NCBI GenBank assembly: GCA_963814975.1
Contig: CAWFFB010000018.1
Location: 100,822 to 164,821 of the forward strand
DNA from: CAVUXJ01 sp963814975
GTDB taxonomy: Bacteria > Acidobacteriota > Vicinamibacteria > Vicinamibacterales > CAVVIG01
Direction of reading: 5' to 3'
DNA: 64,000 nucleotides
Position numbers and translations under genes: made by a program. Position 1 is the stretch's first letter, and every line of letters begins with the position of its first letter. Below are positions 26,727 to 35,112 of the stretch, one piece after another. The notes under the pieces were generated by a model that had not been told where the DNA came from, ran no database searches, and was given only the letters and a program-made list of their open reading frames with translations.

Positions 26727-28241
26727 ATGGCGTGGACACGCGAGCGGCTCGAAAGCGTCGTCAGTGAGCGGATCGGTGGGGCGAAGCTCGTCGTGGTCGC
26801 GAACCGCGAGCCCTATTTGCACACCTTCGACGGTGAAGAAATCCGCTGCAGCAAGCCCGCCAGTGGCTTGACCACGGCACTCGATCCCGTCATGCGGACA
26901 TGCGGCGGTACGTGGGTTGCCCATGGAAGCGGAGATGCCGACCGGATCGTCAGCGACCGCTTCGGCCGGGTGATGGTGCCGCCCCATGACCCTGCTTATA
27001 CGATCCGGCGCATATGGCTGACCAAGGAAGAAGAACAGGGGTACTACTACGGCTTCGCGAACGAGGGACTGTGGCCTCTGTGCCACATCGCGTATGCCAG
27101 GCCCAGATTTGATTCGGCCGACTGGGTGCAGTACCGGCACGTCAACCGGAAATTCTCGGATGCGATCCTCGAAGAGCTGGATGGGGAATCCGGAGTGGTC
27201 TTCGTGCAGGACTATCACTTCGCGCTCCTCCCACGGATGCTCCGCATCGCGCGACCGGATCTCGTGATAGTGCACTTCTGGCACATTCCGTGGCCCAATC
27301 GTGAGGCGTTCCGAGTGTGCCCGTGGCAGGACGACATTCTGGACGGGTTGCTGGGCAACGATCTGCTCGCCTTTCACGTGCAGGATCACTGTAACAACTT
27401 CCTCGAAACGGTCGACCGCAGTACCGAATCGCGCGTGGACATGGAGCAGTTCTCCGTCACGCGCAACGGAAAAACCACGCTGGTGCAACCGCACCCGATC
27501 AGTATCGATCCCGACGTTGTGGCCGCCTCATTGCCTGTGGATCTGGAGGGCGCGGAGCGGCGACTGCGAAAGCGGCTCCACCTGGGCGACGAGAAGCTGC
27601 TCGTCGGGGTGGATCGTGTGGATTATACGAAGGGGATTCCCGAACGCTTCCGTGCGGTCGATCGATTGCTGGAACGGCATCCGGAGCTGAGAACCACGTT
27701 CAGCCTCGTGCAGATTGGCGCGCCGAGCCGGATTCATATCCCCGCCTATCGGCGGCTCAACGAGGAGCTCAACGCCCTGGCTGACGATATCAACTGGCGG
27801 CATGCGACAGAAGGCTGGCGGCCGATCGTGTTCCTCAACGAGCACTGCGGTCCGGAGGAGGTCTACCTTCTCGATCGCCTGGCCACCGCCTGCGTGGTGA
27901 GCTCGCTGCACGACGGGATGAATCTCGTGGCCAAAGAATTTGTCGCGACGCGAACCGACGGTCGAGGGGTGCTCGTGTTGTCGCGCTTTGCCGGTGCGGC
28001 GCGCGATTTGTCGGACGCGGTGCTCATCAATCCCTATGCGATCGATGAGGTCGCCGAAGCCCTCCGACTGGCGTTGACGATGACACCTGAGGAACAGGAA
28101 CAGCGCATGGCCCGCATGCGGCAGGAAATCACCGACAACAACGTGTATCGCTGGGCCGGCATGCTCCTCTCCGAAGCCAGCAAACTGGTGCAGGCTCGAC
28201 AAATGGCGGAGACGCGATCCTCGGTGGAGGTTCCTGCGTGA
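26727..28241 (+). CDS. otsA: Trehalose-6-phosphate synthase
   Basis: A GT20 glycosyltransferase that joins glucose from a nucleotide sugar to glucose-6-phosphate. Recognisable motifs are KLVVVANREPYLHTF (N-terminal phosphate-binding Arg), VVFVQDYHFALLPRML, FWHIPWPNREAFRVCPWQ, GVDRVDYTKGIPERFRAVDR (nucleotide-sugar Arg and Lys) and SSLHDGMNLVAKEFVATR (acceptor and donor site). Length (504 aa) is typical. The start has GGAG about eight bases upstream. The stop overlaps the otsB start by four bases, so the two steps of trehalose synthesis are translationally coupled. The product serves as an osmolyte and desiccation protectant. The enzyme is cytoplasmic. Confidence 0.96.
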   Translation: MAWTRERLESVVSERIGGAKLVVVANREPYLHTFDGEEIRCSKPASGLTTALDPVMRTCGGTWVAHGSGDADRIVSDRFGRVMVPPHDPAYTIRRIWLTKEEEQGYYYGFANEGLWPLCHIAYARPRFDSADWVQYRHVNRKFSDAILEELDGESGVVFVQDYHFALLPRMLRIARPDLVIVHFWHIPWPNREAFRVCPWQDDILDGLLGNDLLAFHVQDHCNNFLETVDRSTESRVDMEQFSVTRNGKTTLVQPHPISIDPDVVAASLPVDLEGAERRLRKRLHLGDEKLLVGVDRVDYTKGIPERFRAVDRLLERHPELRTTFSLVQIGAPSRIHIPAYRRLNEELNALADDINWRHATEGWRPIVFLNEHCGPEEVYLLDRLATACVVSSLHDGMNLVAKEFVATRTDGRGVLVLSRFAGAARDLSDAVLINPYAIDEVAEALRLALTMTPEEQEQRMARMRQEITDNNVYRWAGMLLSEASKLVQARQMAETRSSVEVPA

Positions 28242-29083
28242 GCCGAGGCCTGAGAGCGGCACTCGCCCGACTCGTCACTGCCCGCAAGCGCGGAACCAAC
28301 CTGGTGCTCTTGTTTGACTACGACGGCACCCTGGTGCCGACCGTGGATCATCCGAGCATGGCTGTGTTGAGCACAGAGACTCGGCACCGACTGGAGCGGC
28401 TGGCGCTGACACCGTCGATCTTCATTGGTGTGTTGAGCGGGCGGGCGATCGATGAACTTCGAGATCGAGTCGGTATCGAGGGTGCGTACTACGCCGGGAC
28501 GAGCGGCCTCGAGCTGTCGCTTGGCACCATGGCCATCGTCGAACCCGAACGTGCGCGTGTAGCTCCGCTGGTCGCCGCTGTCGCGCTCCCGATCCGGCGT
28601 GCGCTTGCTGGATTCGCCGGCGCCTGGCTGGAACAGAAGCCTCTCGGCCTGACGGTGCACTATCGAAGCGTGGCGCCAAACCGGATCGGGGCGCTTCTAA
28701 CGGATGTGGCCGACGCCATCAACCCTTTTTTCGGCATGCTGCGAGTGGTCGACGGCGCCATGGCGATCGAGATCGCGCCGGATCTCGGTTGGACGAAAGG
28801 CACCGCGCTGCGCGCGATTGTCGACCATGTCGGGGGTGGGGCTGTCCTGCCCCTGTATGCGGGTGACGATGCGAACGATGCCGATGCATTGCTGGCCGCG
28901 GCTGATCTGGGAGGCATCGCCATCGGCGTCGGACCTCGCGCGCCGTCACTGGCCCAATACCATCTGCCGGGCAGCTCGTCCCTGATGTCGGTCCTGGATG
29001 TCCTGCTCGAGATGTTGACTCCCGAACGGGGGAATTGCCTTCTGTCGCATGGTGACCGACCAAGTCCGGACTGGAGGAGCTGA
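28238..29083 (+). CDS. otsB: Trehalose-6-phosphate phosphatase
   Basis: A HAD-superfamily phosphatase that releases trehalose. The catalytic motif LLFDYDGTL (nucleophile Asp27, acid Asp29) opens the protein. VLSGRAIDEL follows, then GTSGLELSL. The C-terminal metal-binding motif is GDDANDADALLAA, preceded by the Lys of WTKGTALRAIV. The cap region lies between. The GTG start overlaps otsA by four bases. Length (281 aa) is slightly above the family norm, because the last 15-20 residues after LLEMLTPERG are an extra tail. No signal peptide is seen. Confidence 0.95.
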   Translation: MSRGLRAALARLVTARKRGTNLVLLFDYDGTLVPTVDHPSMAVLSTETRHRLERLALTPSIFIGVLSGRAIDELRDRVGIEGAYYAGTSGLELSLGTMAIVEPERARVAPLVAAVALPIRRALAGFAGAWLEQKPLGLTVHYRSVAPNRIGALLTDVADAINPFFGMLRVVDGAMAIEIAPDLGWTKGTALRAIVDHVGGGAVLPLYAGDDANDADALLAAADLGGIAIGVGPRAPSLAQYHLPGSSSLMSVLDVLLEMLTPERGNCLLSHGDRPSPDWRS

Positions 29084-29585
29084 TCCTGAACCAACCATCT
29101 GGTCAGCTAACATCCTCAGCTCTTGACGACCGTGTCCGGCGAGTCGGGCGTCCACCTCGATAGCCCTTGGGGACTGGTGAGACTGTTCACCGTATCGGCA
29201 GCATGGGCCGCATTCGCCGGCGGAGTCGAGCGTTCGATGACTCCGATCCGTCGGAGTTATGGCCCTCCCGTCGGAGGCTACGCTCTGCTCATTGCGTGAG
29301 TCGTTCCTCGCTTCCGTGGCCGTTTCCGGTCCATTCGGACCGATTCCGGGCAGTTTCCTGCGATCGTCTCGCCAGCGCCGTCTGGCCCACGCCTTGCTCG
29401 TTTCGCGGCAAGTCCTCCAAAGAGGGAACCGGTGATGAGTTGGGCGCGAGCCCCGTCGTTGTTGAAGTGCTCCGGGTGGTTTCCGCATCGAGAATCGAGG
29501 CTGAACAATCGGTGGCGAACCGGCCGCTGGGTCGCGGTCAGCACAACGCAGCGGTCATTTCCTCACCGCCAAGGAGCCAAGCGCC
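29084..29585. other. Intergenic stretch, nothing firmly recognised
   Basis: About 500 bases between otsB and the serine dehydratase gene. A plus-strand frame near 29160-29300 reads WGLVRLFTVSAAWAAFAGGV, which is mildly membrane-like, but it has no start or domain. The end carries AAGGAG at about 29571, the ribosome site of the following gene. No terminator hairpin was identified. Confidence 0.4.
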
Positions 29586-31217
29586 ATGTCCAAGAGAGAA
29601 AACACGAGAGACGATGACCGCGATCCACTCGATCCCCCGGCGCAGGTGCCATCGGCGATTCCGGCCGGCCTCGACCGCCGGAAGTTCATCATGCGCAGCG
29701 CCGTGATCTCGGCGGCTGCGGTGATGAACGGCTGCACGCGATCGGAGACCGAACGAACCGCCCCTCCGCCAGCAGCCGAAGCCGCACCACCGCCCACGGC
29801 GCCCGCGGTCCCGTTGGCTGCGGACCTGAACGTCGTGAAGAAGGGGAGCGGGCCGGTGTTGACGACCGTGGACGAGTTCTACAAGGTGGGCCCGGGCCCT
29901 TCCAGTTCGCACACGATTGGTCCGATGCGGATCACCTACGATTTCTACCAGCAGGCCACCAAACTGTCGGCTGACAAACTGGCCAAGGCGACGAAGCTTC
30001 AGGTGAACTTGTTCGGGAGCCTCAGCGCGACGGGCAAAGGACACGGCACGGAACGAGCCGCGCTCGCAGGGCTGGTCGGCAAAGAACCGGCGACGGTCGA
30101 CCCGAAGTTTCTCGACGGCTTACGAGACCAGCCTGACCAGGTGTTCCCGGTGAAGCTTGGCACCAAGTCAATTGATGTGAGCCTCAAGGACGTCATCTAC
30201 GATGCCACCAAAGGCGACTTCAAACACCCGAACACGATGACGGTCAAGCTCCTCGCCGGCAACGAGGTGTTGCTCGAGCAGGAGTACTACTCAGTGGGCG
30301 GTGGATTCATCGAGTGGAAAGGGTATACGCCCCCCACGAAGAACCCGCCGAAATACCCGTTCCGTCTGATGAAAGAGCTGCGGGCCCACGCCGACAACAA
30401 CAAGACGACGATCGCCAAGATCATGCTGGCCAACGAGATGTCGATCGCGGGCAGGTCGGAAGCGGAGGTTTATGCCTTCATCGACAAGATCATCAACGCA
30501 ATGGTCGCGACGGTAAAGTCGGGGCTTTCGATGTCGGAGGACGACGTGCTGCCCGGCCCGATCAAACTGCACAGCAAGGCGGCCACCGTTTACAAGCGCG
30601 CCATGGACGACAAGTATCAATCAGACCGCGGTATCGGCACGCTGTCGGCATTTGCGTTGGCGGCATCCGAGGAAAACGGCCGTGGCCATCTCGTGATCAC
30701 GGCTCCGACTGGCGGCTCCGCCGGCGTCATGCCGGCGCTGGTCTATGGGCTCGTTGACGTCCGGAAGGTCGATCTGCAGAAGGTCCGTGAGGGCATGCTC
30801 GCCGCTGCGGCGATCGGCTATCTCTGCAAGCACCATGCGACGCTGTCGGCGGCCGAGGGCGGCTGCCAGGCAGAGATAGGCGTGGCGTCGGCGATGGCTG
30901 CGGCACTGATCGCAACGGCGTACGACGCGGAATCGCGCATCGTCGAGAATGCTGCCGAATCGGCGCTGGAGCATCACCTGGGGATGACCTGCGACCCGGT
31001 CGCCGGTTACGTGCAGGTTCCGTGCATCGAGCGCTGCGCTTTCGGCGCGGTCAAGGCGTGGACCGCCTACGCGATCGCCAGCAACGAGATCGCGTCCAGG
31101 CACCGCGTCGATTTCGACGCAACCGTGATGGCTCTAGCCGAGACCGCCAGGGACATGAACAGTAAATACAAGGAAACAAGCGAGGCTGGCCTCGCCCTCT
31201 CCGTAACGCTCTGCTGA
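29586..31217 (+). CDS. L-serine dehydratase (iron-sulfur type) with a Tat/lipoprotein signal
   Basis: The enzyme converts L-serine to pyruvate and ammonia. Both domains of single-chain SdaA are present: the beta domain (VDEFYKVGPGPSSSHTIGPM, then VNLFGSLSATGKGHGTERAA) and the catalytic alpha domain (APTGGSAGVMPALVYGLVD, LSAAEGGCQAEIGVASAMA, HHLGMTCDPVAGYVQVPCIE). Candidate [4Fe-4S] cysteines are Cys427, Cys469 and Cys480. The chain ends in Cys543 (LALSVTLC), as in the Legionella enzyme whose C-terminal Cys enters the active site. The N-terminus is unusual: RRKFIMRSAVISAAAVMNGC (residues 31-50), twin Arg with a lipobox-type Cys, then a Pro/Ala-rich spacer. This predicts export of a folded Fe-S enzyme; SdaA proteins are normally cytoplasmic. 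The start has AAGGAG upstream. Confidence 0.92.
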   Translation: MSKRENTRDDDRDPLDPPAQVPSAIPAGLDRRKFIMRSAVISAAAVMNGCTRSETERTAPPPAAEAAPPPTAPAVPLAADLNVVKKGSGPVLTTVDEFYKVGPGPSSSHTIGPMRITYDFYQQATKLSADKLAKATKLQVNLFGSLSATGKGHGTERAALAGLVGKEPATVDPKFLDGLRDQPDQVFPVKLGTKSIDVSLKDVIYDATKGDFKHPNTMTVKLLAGNEVLLEQEYYSVGGGFIEWKGYTPPTKNPPKYPFRLMKELRAHADNNKTTIAKIMLANEMSIAGRSEAEVYAFIDKIINAMVATVKSGLSMSEDDVLPGPIKLHSKAATVYKRAMDDKYQSDRGIGTLSAFALAASEENGRGHLVITAPTGGSAGVMPALVYGLVDVRKVDLQKVREGMLAAAAIGYLCKHHATLSAAEGGCQAEIGVASAMAAALIATAYDAESRIVENAAESALEHHLGMTCDPVAGYVQVPCIERCAFGAVKAWTAYAIASNEIASRHRVDFDATVMALAETARDMNSKYKETSEAGLALSVTLC

Positions 31218-31544
31218 TCGAATTGCGTTTCTTGGTTTCGAAATAGAGCTGAAAGAGAGTTTTCCTCCTCCGTGCGAGTCTCTGGATGACTCGTCGCAGA
31301 ACTCCTCGAAGAGATCCTGCTGCAAGAGCTTTGCCTGCAGGCCCCTCATTACACGCGTGGAACCCAGCCAGATGGAAGCGCTCGTGGCCAAGGACCGGGC
31401 AGGATTTGCGAAGAAGGCACAACCGCGGTGCGGCGCTTGCGCCGGATCGGACGCGCGTTCAGACGCCACCTTTCGTCAAAGCGAGGTATGGATCTGGCGT
31501 ACGTGCCACTGGTTTGACCATGCACCAACATGATGTGATAGCAT
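31218..31544. other. Intergenic stretch upstream of the cobalamin riboswitch
   Basis: No supported gene. Both strands carry open frames with no motif or ribosome site. The promoter for the riboswitch-controlled transcript should lie in the last 100 bases, but no hexamers are distinct. Confidence 0.4.
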
Positions 31545-31735
31545 CCCACCTTGCCTTGGGTGCCACGAAGGCATAAAAGGGAAGTCCGGTGCAAAGCCGG
31601 CGCGGTCCCGCCACTGTGAGTGAAGGTGCGTCGCTTCTGATAACCACTCGGCCCGTCCGCCGGGGAAGGTGAAGCGGCCAGCGAACAGGCAAGTTGCGAT
31701 TCGCTCCTTCCAAGCCAGGAGACCTACCCAAGGGT
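31545..31735 (+). promoter_or_regulatory. Cobalamin (adenosylcobalamin-type) riboswitch
   Basis: The conserved core is clear. GGGAAGTCCGGTGCAAAGCC starts at 31580 and leads into GCGGTCCCGCCACTGTGA (31602-31619). A variable peripheral helix follows. The B12 box AAGCCAGGAGACCTACC ends the element at 31712-31728. All the single-stranded and helical landmarks of the class are in order. It precedes a decayed btuF/btuC-like pair and the adenosyltransferase-btuFDC genes, so B12 binding would repress the downstream uptake and adenosylation genes. Confidence 0.95.
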
Positions 31736-31857
31736 TTGCGGTCGACTTTCTGCGATGACGGAAAGTGTGCACTGGAACCTTCGGCCTCCCGCCGTCTTTC
31801 CACGCATCATCTGTCGCCAACGTGAGTTCGCCGCCTTCGCCCGCGGAGGCACACGTC

Positions 31858-32490
31858 ATGGCTTGTTCCGGCATTTGTCGTTGGTATTTTGGGGTTCTGT
31901 TCCTTCCAGGGCGCGCCGTGCGCTCTGGCGTACCTGGTGGGGTTCTCGCGGGGATCCGCAGCGCTGCTCTAGCGGTGGCATTCTGGTGCGTCCTCGCCGC
32001 GACCGCTGCCCCTGCGGTCAGGGCCGGCGCGGCGAATCTCATCAGGGGCTGTGTCGAAAAGTTCGACGCTGCCGTCGATTATTTTTCACAGAAGGCGGCA
32101 ATCGAAGACGCCGCCACCTTCACGGTCGAGTACCCGAAAGTCCTACAAGTTCGTCACGGTCAAGGAGAGCTACCCAGGCGGGCCGCCGGAACGGTACGTG
32201 CTCGTGCAGTGCGGCACGCGGCGCCGAAGCTGGCGGGTGACCTGGCCGGCGCTCAAGTGATCACTGTCCCGATCCCGTCGCTGTTCGTGCTCTCGACCAC
32301 ACGCCTGGCGCTGTTGGTCGATCTCGACCGCGTCGACGTCCTCACGGGCGTGGCGTCGCGCGACGCTGTCATCGGCCCCGAGCTGGAGACTTGGATCAAG
32401 ACCGCGAAGCTCGTCGAGTTCGCCAAAGCCGGCCTCGTGATCGACGTCGAGCGGGTCGTGGCCCGGCTCGTGGGCGAGGCCGGACGCAAC
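31858..32490 (+). pseudogene. Decayed B12/siderophore-type ABC solute-binding protein
   Basis: An ATG at 31858 with GGAGG upstream leads to a signal-like stretch (AALAVAFWCVLAATAAPAVR). Family-like sequence follows: GCVEKFDAAVDYFSQKAAIE and DAATFTVEYPK, then one frame over SYKFVTVKESYPGGPPERYV. Then, back in frame, come AQVITVPIPSLFVLSTTRLA, LLVDLDRVDVLTGVASRDAV and LVEFAKAGLVIDVERVVA. This is the N-terminal lobe of a helical-backbone metal-receptor protein. The second lobe is missing: sequence jumps directly into the permease remnant. It is the first gene after the riboswitch, so it was once the B12-regulated binding protein. Confidence 0.65.
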
Positions 32491-32496
32491 CTCCGA

Positions 32497-32716
32497 GCGC
32501 GACGCCGCCGTGATCATCGTCCAGGCAATCCGCTTGACGCGCTCGGTGACGGCGATGCTCGCCGGCGCGTCGCTCGGCATCGCCGGGCTGCAGATGCAGA
32601 CGTTGTTCAGGAATCCGCTCGCCGATCCGTTCGCGCTCGGCATCACGTCCGGTGCGAGTCTGGGTGTCGCGCTCGTCGTGCTCGGCGCAGGCTATGGACC
32701 GGCGACCGCGTTCTGA
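32497..32716 (+). pseudogene. FecCD/BtuC-type permease remnant
   Basis: The frame reads IRLTRSVTAMLAGASLGIAG, LQMQTLFRNPLADPFALGIT and SGASLGVALVVLGAGYG, then a stop. This is the canonical FecCD segment (RLPR...LAGAxLxxxGxxxQxxxxNPLADPxxLGxxxGAxLG), covering helices two and three only. The N-terminal helix and the C-terminal two thirds are missing. It abuts the truncated binding-protein remnant with no intergenic space, which indicates a deletion that joined the two. It is not expected to be functional. Confidence 0.8.
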
Positions 32717-32837
32717 ATCGTGTGCGCTGGTCATTGATGCTCACGAGTCGGGATGGCGCGTTGAACCATGACGTGCCAGGCAGCGGCGCGGATTTCGCCT
32801 CGCTGGCGGCATTTCTGCGTGGAAGGAGAGCGCTGGT

Positions 32838-33416
32838 ATGAGCATCAGCACGATGCGAGGAGACAGTGGAGAAACCAGTCTCGCGGGCGGTGTGCGCGTT
32901 TCGAAAGCGTCGGCGCGGGTTGAAACCTACGGAACGATCGACGAGCTGAACTCGAACCTCGGCTTGGCGCGGTCGATCTGCGAGGATGCCGGGATCGCGG
33001 CGTTCACCAAGACCATCCAGCAGGACCTGTTCAAGATCGGATCATCGCTGGCGACGCCGACCGAGAGCCCGAAGCCACAGATTCTGATCGACCCGGCGCT
33101 GGTCGATCGTCTCACCGCTGAGGTGCATCGGATCGAAGCGATCGACGGCATGCTGGCGGATTGGTCGATTCCCGGCGAACATCGCGCTGCGGCGGCCTTC
33201 GACGTGGCGAGGACGATCTGCCGCCGCGCAGAACGCGCCCTCGTCCGGTTGCAGGAAGCCGGCGCCATCCTGCAGCCAGCGATCCTTGCCTACCTGAATC
33301 GACTGTCCGACCTGTTGTGGTTGTTCGGCCGCAAGCTCGAGCACGATGCCGGCGTCAGCGGTTCCCTACGCGAAACGACCGGCAAGGCCGGCAATCGCTT
33401 CTCGCGCGCTTGGTGA
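32838..33416 (+). CDS. PduO-type cob(I)alamin adenosyltransferase
   Basis: It transfers the adenosyl group of ATP to cobalamin. Motifs are GDSGETSLAGGVRVSKASAR (ATP-binding loop), VETYGTIDELNSNLGLARSI and AFDVARTICRRAERALVRLQ with the conserved Arg residues, then AYLNRLSDLLWLFGRKLEHD. It is an all-helical trimeric cytoplasmic enzyme of normal length (192 aa). The ATG overlaps the end of an upstream frame as ATGA, suggesting an operon. The riboswitch 1.1 kb upstream and the btuFDC genes downstream place it in B12 salvage. Confidence 0.94.
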   Translation: MSISTMRGDSGETSLAGGVRVSKASARVETYGTIDELNSNLGLARSICEDAGIAAFTKTIQQDLFKIGSSLATPTESPKPQILIDPALVDRLTAEVHRIEAIDGMLADWSIPGEHRAAAAFDVARTICRRAERALVRLQEAGAILQPAILAYLNRLSDLLWLFGRKLEHDAGVSGSLRETTGKAGNRFSRAW

Positions 33417-33466
33417 GGAGGTTCCGATGACGACGCGGACGGCAGATCCAGCCCGAGGGTGACGCG

Positions 33467-34348
33467 ATGAGAATGGTGCGTCACGCGGCGTGGTGGCTGG
33501 CGATCTGGTGCGCGGCGCTCCTGTCGGTCGACCTTCGGGGGGCGGTGCCCGCGCGCATCGTCTCCACGTCGCCGAGCATCACCGAAACGCTGTTTGCGCT
33601 GGGCCTCGGCGATCGCGTCGTCGGCGTGTCTGCGTACTGCCGGTTTCCTTCTGAGGTCCTGAGACTCCCGAAAGTCGGCACGTTTCTCAAACCAGACGCC
33701 GAGTTGATCGCCGGCCTCCAGCCAGACTTCGTCGTCGTTCACGAGCTGTCCACAGGCATCGACCGGAGGCTCACCTCGCTCCGTATTCCATTCCTCGTCG
33801 TCGATCGCGGCACGCTCTCCGGTGTGTTCTCGTCGATTCGACAGATCGGGGCTGGTGCAGGTGTCCCGGCTCGTGCCGACTCGCTGATCGCGGACATCAA
33901 GCGGCGATTGGACGCCGTGCGTCAGGCGGCCAGTGCCTGGCCGCCTCCGCGTGTGCTGTTCATCGTCGGCCGAAACCCTGGAAGGCTGGCGGATCTCGTC
34001 GCCGTGGGACCCGGCTCGTATATCAACGATCTGATCGAAATCGCAGGCGGCACGAACGTGCTGGCGATCGCCGGACAGCCTGAGTACCCAAGGATCTCGA
34101 TGGAGACGGTCTTGCGCCTCGATCCCGACGTGATCGTGGATACGGTCGACATGGGAGAGACGGAAGCCGAACGGCGTCTGCGCCAGCCGATCAACGCGCG
34201 TCTGTGGACGGCCTACGGGACCCTGACAGCGGTCAAGACACGACGAATCCACGCGGCCACCACGGACGCCCTCGTCGTACCAGGGCCGCGCGTCGTCGAC
34301 GCCGCGGAATGGGTGGCGGCGCTTCTGCGTGAGCGCACCGGTCGATGA
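33467..34348 (+). CDS. btuF: Cobalamin-binding periplasmic protein (BtuF-like)
   Basis: A signal peptide (AAWWLAIWCAALLSVDLRGA) precedes a helical-backbone metal-receptor fold: RIVSTSPSITETLFALGLGD, VVGVSAYCRFPSEVLRLPKV, then GTFLKPDAELIAGLQPDFVV, and a second lobe with VLFIVGRNPGRLADLVAVGP and SYINDLIEIAGGTNVLAIAG. The CRFPxEV...PKVGxFxxPxxExIxxLxPDxV pattern is typical of BtuF-like binders. It delivers substrate to the permease and ATPase encoded next. The stop overlaps the ATPase start by four bases. B12 specificity is inferred from the riboswitch and adenosyltransferase; haem or siderophore binding is the alternative. Confidence 0.9.
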   Translation: MRMVRHAAWWLAIWCAALLSVDLRGAVPARIVSTSPSITETLFALGLGDRVVGVSAYCRFPSEVLRLPKVGTFLKPDAELIAGLQPDFVVVHELSTGIDRRLTSLRIPFLVVDRGTLSGVFSSIRQIGAGAGVPARADSLIADIKRRLDAVRQAASAWPPPRVLFIVGRNPGRLADLVAVGPGSYINDLIEIAGGTNVLAIAGQPEYPRISMETVLRLDPDVIVDTVDMGETEAERRLRQPINARLWTAYGTLTAVKTRRIHAATTDALVVPGPRVVDAAEWVAALLRERTGR

Positions 34349-35112
34349 GCATACGGTTACAGATCGAGGACGTCGGATGGCAGGTCAGCGGCCGACCGGT
34401 GCTGTCGAATATCTCGCTCGACATCCGCGCGCGTGAAGTCGCAGTCGTGATGGGACGCAACGGCGCCGGCAAGAGCACGCTGCTCGACATCGTCGCCGGG
34501 CTCCGCCAGCCGACGGTCGGCGACGTGCGACTCAACGATCGCCCGGCTGCCGCGTGGGATCCTCGTGCGCGCGCGCGGCTCGTGGCGCACTTGCCGCAGG
34601 CCGTTCGGCCGGATCTGCCATTCCGAGCCGGCGAGCTCGTGCTCATGGGACGGTACCCGCACACCGACCGTTGGTTCGAATCCGGCGACGATCGCCTGGC
34701 TGTCGAGCACGCGATGCGGCGCACGAACTGCTGGGACTTGCGCGACCGGCTGGTGCAGACGCTGAGCGGCGGCGAGCGGCAACGCGTCCTGTTGGCCGCG
34801 TGCTTCGCACAGGCCCCTCAATTGCTGCTGCTCGACGAACCGTCGACCCATCTCGACATCGACCAGCAGCTGCACTGTTTTTCGCTCCTGCGCCAGGAGA
34901 GCGAGCGAGGCGCCGCATGCCTGGCCGTCACCCACGATTTGAACCTGGCGCTGACCTACGCCACGCGTCTCATCGTGCTCGCGCAAGGCCGCGTGGCGCT
35001 CGATGTTCCGGTTGAGGAGGCCGCGCGCGCGCCCGACTGGCTCTCGCTGTTCTCGCCGCGCTTGACGTTGTCAACCACGCCATCCGGCCGGCCATGGGTG
35101 TCGTACTCGTGA
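34345..35112 (+). CDS. btuD: ABC transporter ATP-binding protein for cobalamin-type uptake (BtuD-like)
   Basis: Walker A is GRNGAGKST (residues 37-45). The Q-loop region is LVAHLPQAVRPDLPFRAGEL, the signature is LSGGERQRVLLAACFAQAPQ, Walker B is LLLLDEPSTHLDI, and the switch His is in VTHDLNLALTYA. This is the FecE/BtuD subfamily of importers for metal chelates. It works on the cytoplasmic face with the BtuC-like permease. It overlaps btuF upstream and btuC downstream, so the three genes are translationally coupled. Length is normal. Confidence 0.95.
   Translation: MSIRLQIEDVGWQVSGRPVLSNISLDIRAREVAVVMGRNGAGKSTLLDIVAGLRQPTVGDVRLNDRPAAAWDPRARARLVAHLPQAVRPDLPFRAGELVLMGRYPHTDRWFESGDDRLAVEHAMRRTNCWDLRDRLVQTLSGGERQRVLLAACFAQAPQLLLLDEPSTHLDIDQQLHCFSLLRQESERGAACLAVTHDLNLALTYATRLIVLAQGRVALDVPVEEAARAPDWLSLFSPRLTLSTTPSGRPWVSYS

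Noticed and set aside
29111..29300. Membrane-like plus-strand fragment between otsB and the serine dehydratase gene
   Set aside because: One hydrophobic stretch only, with no start codon or family pattern; could be decay but cannot be supported.
31286..31576. Plus-strand open frame just before and into the riboswitch
   Set aside because: It runs into the conserved riboswitch core and encodes an Arg-rich peptide without motifs.
34665..34685. tRNA-like T-loop (GGTTCGAATCC) near 34670
   Set aside because: It lies inside the intact btuD coding sequence and no acceptor or anticodon stem surrounds it.
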